Positions 1-4,608 of a DNA stretch of 5,286 nt are shown piece by piece. The stretch lies in NCBI GenBank assembly GCA_046262175.1, contig JBHENF010000236.1, positions 1 through 5,286 on the forward strand, read 5' to 3'. The stretch's first letter is position 1. Each line of letters starts with the position of its first letter. The translations under genes and the position numbers were made by a program. The notes below the pieces were generated by a model. That model saw only the letters and a list, made by a program, of their open reading frames with translations, searched no databases and was not told the origin of the DNA. This stretch comes from RYN-124 sp046262175 (GTDB lineage: Bacteria > Actinomycetota > Actinomycetes > Mycobacteriales > SCTD01).

Positions 1-1139
1 GTGTAGCCGTTGCCGCCCAGGATCTGGATGGCCTGCTCGGTCACCCACACCGCGGTCTCGCCGGCGTACAGCTTCGACATCGAGCCCTCGCCACTGCTGA
101 ACGGCACCTGGTTGCGGCCCATCCAGGCGGCCCGCCAGACCAGCAGGCGGGCGGCGTCGAGGCGGGTCTTCATGTCCGCGAGCAGGAACGCGATGCCCTG
201 GTTGGCCACGATCGGGCGGCCGAACTGCTCGCGCGTCTTGCTGTACTCCAGGCTGTACTCGTACGCCGCGCGCGCGATCCCGACGGCCTGGGCTCCCACG
301 CTGGGGCGGGACGCCTCGAACGTCGCCATCGCGGCCTGCCCGCCCTTCTCGCGCACCCGCGTGACCTGCTCGCCGCGCTTGGCCGCCTCCATCCGCTCGC
401 GCGCCTTCGCGAGCCGCGCGTCGAGCTTCTCCTTGCCGCCGAGCAGCGCCGAGCCCGGGATGCGCAGGTCATCGAGGACGACCTCTGAGGTGTGCGAGGC
501 GCGGATGCCGTGCTTCTTGAACTTCTGGCCCTGCGCCAGCCCCTTGCCCTTGAACTCCGGCCCGACGACGAACGACGCCTGACCGCGCGCCTTGAGCTCC
601 GGGTCGACGGCCGCCACGACGACGTGCACGTCCGCGATCCCGCCGTTGGTGATCCAGGTCTTGGTGCCGTTCAGCACCCACTCGTCGGTCTTCTCGTCGT
701 ACACCGCGCGGGTACGCATGCTCGACACGTCGGAGCCGGCGCCGGGCTCGGAGACGGCCAGCGCGGCGAGCTTCACGTCCGTCTCAGTGCCGAAGCACTG
801 CGGCACCCACTCGCCGATCTGCTCCGGCGTGCCGTTGCTCAGGATCCCGGCGACACCCAGGGTCGTGCCGACGATCGACAGGCCGATGCCGGCGTCGCCC
901 CAGAACAGCTCCTCCATGACGATCGGCAGGCTGATGCCGGTCGCGTCGCCCCACGTCGAGCCGAAGAAGTCGAGGCTGTACAGCCCGGCCTTGGCGGCCT
1001 CCTGGATGACCGGCCAGGGGGTCTCCTCCTTCTCGTCCCACTCCGAGGCGACGGGGCGGATGACGTTCTCGGCGAACTCGTGCACCCACTTCTGCAGGGT
1101 CTGCTGGTCCTCGGTGAGCTCGAGGGTGAAGCCGGTCAT
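1..1139 (-). CDS. Acyl-CoA dehydrogenase family protein (3' end off the left edge)
   Basis: Predicted FAD-dependent cytoplasmic flavoenzyme that introduces an alpha-beta double bond into an acyl-CoA, as in beta-oxidation or branched-chain acyl-CoA breakdown. The visible 379 residues start MTGFTLELTEDQ, a typical N-terminal helix. They contain the family signature VSEPGAGSD (129-137), the flavin-side motif NGTKTWITNG (157-166), KTREQFGRPI (301-310) and the C-terminal signature QILGGNGY (372-379), where the window ends. In the medium-chain type, the catalytic Glu and the last helix lie beyond this point, so neither the active-site class nor the substrate can be judged. Residues about 236-267 form a Lys/Arg/Glu-rich helical insert between LLGG and QAAMATFEASRP; MCAD-type enzymes have only a short turn there. 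The ATG at 1139 is supported by an AAGGAG box 5 bases upstream. The gene is divergent from the hydrolase gene and probably shares its regulator. The family call is firm; the substrate is unknown. Confidence 0.95.
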   Translation of the reverse strand, partial: MTGFTLELTEDQQTLQKWVHEFAENVIRPVASEWDEKEETPWPVIQEAAKAGLYSLDFFGSTWGDATGISLPIVMEELFWGDAGIGLSIVGTTLGVAGILSNGTPEQIGEWVPQCFGTETDVKLAALAVSEPGAGSDVSSMRTRAVYDEKTDEWVLNGTKTWITNGGIADVHVVVAAVDPELKARGQASFVVGPEFKGKGLAQGQKFKKHGIRASHTSEVVLDDLRIPGSALLGGKEKLDARLAKARERMEAAKRGEQVTRVREKGGQAAMATFEASRPSVGAQAVGIARAAYEYSLEYSKTREQFGRPIVANQGIAFLLADMKTRLDAARLLVWRAAWMGRNQVPFSSGEGSMSKLYAGETAVWVTEQAIQILGGNGY

Positions 1140-1144
1140 GGGTA

Positions 1145-1150
1145 CTCCTT
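1145..1150 (-). promoter_or_regulatory. Ribosome binding site of the acyl-CoA dehydrogenase gene
   Basis: AAGGAG on the minus strand lies 5 bases before the ATG at 1139. It fixes that start codon, and it is the only convincing Shine-Dalgarno sequence before any of the six genes here. Confidence 0.85.
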
Positions 1151-1156
1151 GATCGG

Positions 1157-1175
1157 GGGTTACCGCGGGTAACCC
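1157..1175. promoter_or_regulatory. Palindromic operator, copy 1 (acyl-CoA dehydrogenase side)
   Basis: GGGTTACCGCGGGTAACCC is a perfect inverted repeat with 8-base arms (GGGTTACC / GGTAACCC) around a 3-base centre. Its 13-base core TTACCGCGGGTAA differs at one base from the core of copy 2 at 1229-1241. It overlaps the proposed -10 box and start site of the minus-strand promoter, a repressor-like position. Its size and symmetry fit a TetR-family dimer, but no regulator gene lies in the window and the protein is not identified. Confidence 0.75.
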
Positions 1176-1200
1176 TGCTGCTCGGCAGGCGGCGTGTCAA
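1172..1200 (-). promoter_or_regulatory. Predicted promoter of the acyl-CoA dehydrogenase gene
   Basis: Read on the minus strand, TTGACA (1200-1195) is followed after exactly 17 bases by CAGGGT (1177-1172). This is a perfect -35 with a plausible actinobacterial -10. The start site would fall near 1165, inside operator copy 1, leaving a leader of about 25 bases that includes the AAGGAG box. Predicted from sequence only. Confidence 0.6.
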
Positions 1201-1218
1201 ACCGTGCGGGGCATCACG

Positions 1219-1247
1219 TTGACGCCTGTTACCGCCGGTAACATGCT
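1219..1247 (+). promoter_or_regulatory. Predicted promoter of the alpha/beta hydrolase gene
   Basis: TTGACG (1219-1224) is followed after 17 bases by CATGCT (1242-1247). The -10 box ends 6 bases before the ATG at 1254, so transcription would begin at or next to the start codon and give a leaderless mRNA. Operator copy 2 fills the spacer between the two hexamers. Confidence 0.5.
1227..1243. promoter_or_regulatory. Palindromic operator, copy 2 (hydrolase side)
   Basis: TGTTACCGCCGGTAACA is a perfect inverted repeat with 7-base arms (TGTTACC / GGTAACA) around GCC. The core TTACCGCCGGTAA (1229-1241) matches copy 1 at 12 of 13 bases, and the two centres are 69 bases apart. It lies between the -35 and -10 of the hydrolase promoter, where a bound protein would exclude RNA polymerase. 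The shared unusual core argues that one regulator binds both copies. Confidence 0.75.
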
Positions 1248-1253
1248 GGCAGC

Positions 1254-2162
1254 ATGGTCTCCGTCGCTCACGCCGCCCTCCCCGTGCACGGCAACCTCGT
1301 CCGCTACGACGAGGCCGGCGCCGACTCCGGGGGCCCTGTCGTCGTGCTGGTGCACGGGATCGCCTCCCGCGCCGCGCAATGGAACTCGGTCATGGCCGAC
1401 CTGGGCGAGACCTGCCACGTGATCGCGCCCGACCTGCTCGGCCACGGCGAGTCGGCCAAGCCGCGCGGCGACTACTCCCTCGGCGCGCACGCCTGCGGCA
1501 TCCGCGACCTGCTGGCCGCGCTCGGTCACGACCGCGTCACCCTCGTCGGGCACTCGCTCGGCGGCGGGATCGCGATGCAGTACGCGTACCAGTTCCCTGA
1601 GCGCGTCGAGCGGCTCGCCCTGGTCAGCAGCGGCGGGCTCGGCAGCGAGGTCAGCCTGTTCCTGCGCGCGGCGACCCTGCCCGGGTCCGAGCTGGTGCTG
1701 CCCCTGCTGACGTCGTCGTACGTACGGCGCGCGGGGGCCTCCATCGGCGGCCTGCTCCGCAAGGCGCACGTGCCCCTGTCGGCCGGGCTGGTCGAGTCGA
1801 TGGCCGGCTTCGCGTCCCTCGCCGACCCGGCCACGCGCTCGGCGTTCGTGCACACCTGCCGGAGCGTCCTCGACGTCGCCGGGCAGCGGATCGACGCCCG
1901 CGACCGCCTCTACCTCGCCCAGGACCTGCCGCTGCTCGTCGTCTGGGGCGCGAAGGACTCGATCATCCCGGTCGCGCACGGCCGCTCATTGGCCGAGACG
2001 GTGCCGGGCACGCAGCTCGAGGTGTTCGACCAGTCCGGGCACTTCCCGCACCTGACCGAGCCGCGCCGGCTCGCCACCCTGCTGGCGTCGTTCGTACGCG
2101 CCACCGACGCCGCGCACCTGGACCCGTCGACGCTGAGCTCGCGGCTCCGCCTGCCCGCCTGA
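1254..2162 (+). CDS. Alpha/beta-fold hydrolase (esterase/lipase-like)
   Basis: A 302-residue serine hydrolase of the alpha/beta fold, probably cytoplasmic since no signal peptide is seen. The oxyanion-hole motif HGIAS is at 34-38 and the conserved PDLLGHGES loop at 59-67. The nucleophile elbow GHSLGG (99-104) gives Ser101, WGAKDSIIP (231-239) gives Asp235, and SGHFPH (261-266) gives His263, so the triad is complete. The lid region (about 130-210) is where substrate choice is made in this family, and it tells me nothing specific. Length is slightly above the family norm, with a short tail after residue 282. The ATG at 1254 has no ribosome binding site but sits 6 bases after a -10 box. The shared operator suggests co-regulation with the acyl-CoA dehydrogenase, so a role in releasing fatty acids from esters, or acyl groups from a thioester, is a reasonable guess, not a demonstrated function. 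Confidence 0.9.
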   Translation: MVSVAHAALPVHGNLVRYDEAGADSGGPVVVLVHGIASRAAQWNSVMADLGETCHVIAPDLLGHGESAKPRGDYSLGAHACGIRDLLAALGHDRVTLVGHSLGGGIAMQYAYQFPERVERLALVSSGGLGSEVSLFLRAATLPGSELVLPLLTSSYVRRAGASIGGLLRKAHVPLSAGLVESMAGFASLADPATRSAFVHTCRSVLDVAGQRIDARDRLYLAQDLPLLVVWGAKDSIIPVAHGRSLAETVPGTQLEVFDQSGHFPHLTEPRRLATLLASFVRATDAAHLDPSTLSSRLRLPA

Positions 2163-2198
2163 CCGCCCGCCCTTCCCTGTGCGTCTCGGGAAACACGC

Positions 2199-2224
2199 CG
2201 GGAGCCGCCACGGCGCGTCTCCCG
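2199..2224. terminator. Candidate bidirectional terminator between convergent genes
   Basis: The 81-bp gap between the hydrolase stop and the DUF3105 stop contains CGGGAG (2199-2204) pairing with CTCCCG (2219-2224). A smaller GCCG/CGGC hairpin (2204-2207 with 2211-2214) lies within it. A second left arm, TCGGGA (2186-2191), could pair with TCCCGA (2220-2225), so two mutually exclusive stems share one right arm. There is no U-tract, as is common in high-GC actinobacteria, so termination activity is uncertain. Confidence 0.4.
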
Positions 2225-2243
2225 ATCTGATCAGCGAAGGGGG

Positions 2244-2807
2244 CTAGTTCGGGTTGGCCTTGTCCAGCGCCGCCTGCGCCGGCCCCGGCAAGGTGCCGTG
2301 GGCGCAGTCGGCCCCCTGCTCGCCGCCCTGCCCGCCGCCCGCGTACGCCGTCACGAACTGCCCCAGGCGCGGGTCGTCGCCCTTGTCGACCGACAGCTGA
2401 GCTCCCCACGTGCTGGCCATGAAGCGGCCCGGCTGACCGGCGTACGGGCTGACGAGCACGTAGTCGGGCTTGCTCTGCTGCAGCGCGACCAGCGGCGCCG
2501 GGTCCTCCCCCGGCAGGTAGGTCAGCCACACGGCGCCGTGCTCCTCGGAGTGGACGGCGAACTCGTTCGGCACGGGGGCGTCGTACACGCCGCACCTGAG
2601 CCAGCCGAGGACGCCGCCGTCCTTCGCCGGCCAGTGGACGCCGCCGGCCGGCGGGGTGTGGTCGTACGTCTGGCGCTCGGTGCTGTGCCGGTCCTTCGGC
2701 TCCTCCGAGAACGTCCGGATCCCCCCGATGCCGGTCGGAGCCGGCGCGGGGGTGCTCTGCCCGGCGCAGGCGGTGGTCAGCAGCAGGACCAGCAGGAGTC
2801 GGCGCAC
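2244..2807 (-). CDS. DUF3105 domain protein, putative lipoprotein
   Basis: A 187-residue protein with an exported N-terminus and a DUF3105 domain; the domain's function is not established. The start is MRRLLLVLLLTTAC: two Arg, a short hydrophobic stretch and Cys14, which fits a lipoprotein signal, although Thr at -3 is a weak lipobox. A Pro/Thr-rich linker follows. Domain marks are YDHTPPAGGVHWP (48-60), CGVYDAPVPNEFAVHSEEHG (72-91), a Tyr-Val-Leu-Val-Ser-Pro strand near 116-121 and STWG (132-135). His58, His86 and His90 lie in the conserved motifs; Cys72 and Cys168 could form a disulfide outside the cell. The reading frame stays open to 3185, but that stretch is antisense to ohr and has no signal peptide at its head. 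I therefore choose the GTG at 2807, which lies 7 bases after a TAACCT -10 box and has no ribosome binding site. It is divergent from ohr by 24 bases. Confidence 0.85.
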   Translation of the reverse strand: MRRLLLVLLLTTACAGQSTPAPAPTGIGGIRTFSEEPKDRHSTERQTYDHTPPAGGVHWPAKDGGVLGWLRCGVYDAPVPNEFAVHSEEHGAVWLTYLPGEDPAPLVALQQSKPDYVLVSPYAGQPGRFMASTWGAQLSVDKGDDPRLGQFVTAYAGGGQGGEQGADCAHGTLPGPAQAALDKANPN

Positions 2808-2814
2808 GACGTCG

Positions 2815-2824
2815 AGGTTAGGGT
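2815..2824. promoter_or_regulatory. Overlapping divergent -10 boxes (DUF3105 gene / ohr)
   Basis: On the plus strand TAGGGT (2819-2824) lies 7 bases before the ohr ATG at 2832. On the minus strand TAACCT (2820-2815) lies 7 bases before the GTG at 2807. The two hexamers share the self-complementary TA at 2819-2820. No good -35 is seen for either direction. The start codons are 24 bases apart, so both mRNAs would be leaderless and polymerase could occupy only one direction at a time. Confidence 0.5.
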
Positions 2825-2831
2825 CCCCGCC

Positions 2832-3248
2832 ATGGTCGACGTCCTGTACACGGCAGAGGCAACAGCACGCGGCGGTCGGGAGGGCGAGGTGGTCAGTGAC
2901 GACGGCGTCCTCGACCTGTCGCTGACGCTCCCGACCGAGCTCGGCGGTCCGGGCGGTGACCACACCAACCCCGAGCAGCTGTTCGCGGCCGGCTACGCCT
3001 CCTGCTTCCACTCCGCGCTGAAGCGGGTGGCCGGGCAGCAGAAGGTGGACGTGGAGGGCTCCTCGATCACCGCCCGGGTCGGGCTCGGCGTCGATGGGCA
3101 GGCGTTCGGGCTCGCCGTGACGCTGGTGGGCGCGTTCCCGACGCTTGACGCGGCGGCGGGGCAGCAGCTGATGGACGACGCGCACCAGGTGTGCCCGTAC
3201 TCCCGCGCCACCCGCGGCAACATCGACGTGCAGCTCCAGGTCGCCTGA
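2832..3248 (+). CDS. ohr: Organic hydroperoxide reductase, Ohr subfamily of OsmC/Ohr
   Basis: A 138-residue cytoplasmic thiol peroxidase that reduces organic and fatty-acid hydroperoxides to alcohols. In the family the enzyme is a homodimer recycled by lipoylated proteins. The active site is complete. GGREG (14-18) gives Arg16. TNPEQLFAAGYASCF (45-59) gives Glu48 and the peroxidatic Cys58. VCPYSRATRGNIDV (120-133) gives the resolving Cys121. The ELGGPGG loop before TNPEQL and the total length of about 140 residues are typical of Ohr rather than OsmC proper. The ATG at 2832 gives the standard Ohr N-terminus and has no ribosome binding site; a TAGGGT box 7 bases upstream suggests a leaderless mRNA. 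The usual MarR-type regulator gene ohrR is not adjacent in this window. The divergent neighbour encodes the DUF3105 protein. Confidence 0.96.
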   Translation: MVDVLYTAEATARGGREGEVVSDDGVLDLSLTLPTELGGPGGDHTNPEQLFAAGYASCFHSALKRVAGQQKVDVEGSSITARVGLGVDGQAFGLAVTLVGAFPTLDAAAGQQLMDDAHQVCPYSRATRGNIDVQLQVA

Positions 3249-3278
3249 GCGCTCTGCTCGTCGCGGTTGGCAGAACTG

Positions 3279-3293
3279 CGGCGGGTCGCGCCG
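3279..3293. terminator. Weak hairpin in the convergent gap between ohr and glgC
   Basis: The 93-bp gap 3249-3341 holds CGGCG (3279-3283) pairing with CGCCG (3289-3293) around a 5-base loop. A second possible stem, AGCCC/GGGCT (3323-3327 with 3338-3342), touches the glgC stop codon. Neither has a U-tract. The position suits transcription ends from both sides, but in DNA this GC-rich short stems are common by chance. Confidence 0.25.
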
Positions 3294-3341
3294 ACGATCC
3301 CCGCGCCGGAGGTGCCGTTGGCAGCCCGGGCGGGACGGGGC

Positions 3342-4577
3342 TCAGGCGATGACGCGCTCGCCCTTGCCGACCACGACGATGCCCTTGTCGGTCACGGTGA
3401 AGCCGCGCGCCCGATCTGCCACCGGGTCGACCCCGAGGCTGACCCCGTCCGCGACGATGACGTTCTTGTCGAGGATCGCGTTCCGGACGACGGCCCCGCG
3501 GCCGATCGTCGCGCCGGGCATGAGGACGGCGCCGGTCACGTCGGCGCCGGAGTGCACCCGTACGCCGGGCGACAGGATCGACCGCCGGACGGTTCCGCCG
3601 CTGACGATGACGCCCTGACTGACGAGCGAGTCGACGGCGGTGCCGACCCGGCCCGGCTCGTCGAACACGAACTTCGCCGGCGGCAGGGCGGGTGACGACG
3701 TGAGGATCGGCCAGCGCCGGTTGTAGAGGTTGAAGACCGGGTGCACCGAGACCAGATCCATGTGCGCGTCGTAATAGGCGTCGAGCGTCCCGACGTCGCG
3801 CCAGTAGCCCCGGTCGCGGTCGGTCGCGCCCGGCACGTCGTTGTCGGCGAAGTCGTACACCTCCGCCTGCTGGCGCGCGACCATCATCGGGATGATGTTG
3901 CCGCCCATGTCGTGGACGGACCCCTCGTCGCCGGCGTCCTCCTTGACCGCCTCCAGCAGCGCCTCCGTGGAGAACACGTAGTTGCCCATCGACGCGAACG
4001 TCTCGTCCGGCGAGTCCGGCAGCCCCGGCGGGTCGGCCGGCTTCTCCAGGAAGGCCTCGATCTTTCGCCCGGACGTCTGGATCACCCCGAACTGCGAGGC
4101 CTCCGACCGCGGCACCCGGATCCCGGCGACGGTCACGCCCGCGCCGGACGCGATGTGCTGCTCGACCATCTGGCGCGAGTCCATCCGGTACACGTGGTCG
4201 GCACCGAAGACGACGACGTGGTCGGGCTGCTCGTCGTAGACGAGGTTGAGCGACTGGTGGATCGCGTCCGCGGAGCCCCGGAACCACTGCGGCCCCAGCC
4301 GCTGCTGCGCCGGCACCGGCGTCACGTAGTTGCCCAGCAGCGTCGACATGCGCCAGGTCGTCGTGATGTGCCGGTCGAGCGAGTGCGACTTGTACTGCGT
4401 CAGCACGACGATCCGCAGGTAGCCGGCGTTCACGAGGTTGGACAGCACGAAGTCGACGAGCCGGTAGATGCCGCCGAACGGCACCGCGGGCTTCGCGCGG
4501 TCGGCCGTCAGCGGCGACAGGCGCTTGCCCTCACCGCCGGCGAGGACGATGCCCAGCACGCTCGGCGTTCGACTCAT
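3342..4577 (-). CDS. glgC: Glucose-1-phosphate adenylyltransferase (ADP-glucose pyrophosphorylase)
   Basis: Makes ADP-glucose and pyrophosphate from ATP and glucose-1-phosphate, the committed step of bacterial alpha-glucan (glycogen) synthesis in the cytoplasm. The protein has 411 residues, the usual length. The nucleotidyltransferase domain has VLAGGEGKRLSPLTADRAKP (11-30) with the pyrophosphorylase loop and Lys29. WFRGSADAIHQ (98-108), GADHVYRMD (125-133, Asp127), FLEKP (176-180, Lys179) and GYWRDVGT (257-264) follow. Residues from about 310 form the C-terminal left-handed beta-helix with hexapeptide-like repeats (for example VVRNAILDKNVIVADGV). The frame is open upstream to 4865, but those extra 96 residues are antisense to the divergent glycosyltransferase gene and look like shadow coding. 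The ATG at 4577 gives the normal N-terminus MSRTPSVLGIVLAGG. No ribosome binding site is seen; CAGACT (4589-4584) 6 bases upstream is a weak -10 candidate. Activity in this family is usually under allosteric control by central-carbon metabolites. Confidence 0.97.
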   Translation of the reverse strand: MSRTPSVLGIVLAGGEGKRLSPLTADRAKPAVPFGGIYRLVDFVLSNLVNAGYLRIVVLTQYKSHSLDRHITTTWRMSTLLGNYVTPVPAQQRLGPQWFRGSADAIHQSLNLVYDEQPDHVVVFGADHVYRMDSRQMVEQHIASGAGVTVAGIRVPRSEASQFGVIQTSGRKIEAFLEKPADPPGLPDSPDETFASMGNYVFSTEALLEAVKEDAGDEGSVHDMGGNIIPMMVARQQAEVYDFADNDVPGATDRDRGYWRDVGTLDAYYDAHMDLVSVHPVFNLYNRRWPILTSSPALPPAKFVFDEPGRVGTAVDSLVSQGVIVSGGTVRRSILSPGVRVHSGADVTGAVLMPGATIGRGAVVRNAILDKNVIVADGVSLGVDPVADRARGFTVTDKGIVVVGKGERVIA

Positions 4578-4595
4578 GTCCGGAGTCTGTCCCAC

Positions 4596-4601
4596 TACGG
4601 T
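4596..4601 (+). promoter_or_regulatory. Predicted -10 box of the glgM-type gene
   Basis: TACGGT fits the actinobacterial TAnnnT -10 pattern and ends exactly 7 bases before the ATG at 4609, which has no Shine-Dalgarno sequence. This predicts a leaderless mRNA. No clear -35 lies 16-18 bases upstream, where the first codon of glgC is located. The whole divergent gap with glgC is only 31 bp (4578-4608). Confidence 0.45.
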
Positions 4602-4608
4602 CCACCGC

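Noticed and set aside
10..1172. Long plus-strand open frames (10-582, 492-1172, 592-1152) over the acyl-CoA dehydrogenase gene
   Set aside because: They are antisense to a gene with clear family motifs. Their translations are Arg/Ala/Ser-rich without any domain, as expected for open shadow frames in high-GC DNA.
1191..1226. Inverted near-repeat GGCGTGTCAA / TTGACGCC in the divergent region
   Set aside because: It is explained by the two oppositely oriented -35 boxes followed by similar bases, and the arms differ by a 2-base insertion, so I do not count it as a third operator.
1197..1979. Minus-strand 260-codon frame opposite the hydrolase gene
   Set aside because: The translation is low-complexity and rich in Arg, Gly, Ala and Val. 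The plus strand encodes a complete alpha/beta hydrolase with its catalytic triad.
2298..3248. A 316-codon plus-strand reading that would extend ohr upstream to 2298
   Set aside because: The first 178 residues are antisense to the DUF3105 gene and have no recognisable content. Ohr proteins are about 140 residues and begin as here at 2832.
3266..3324. Direct repeat GTTGGCAG at 3266-3273 and 3317-3324 in the ohr/glgC gap
   Set aside because: An 8-base repeat with unrelated flanks is too short to distinguish from chance and sits in a convergent gap where no operator is expected.
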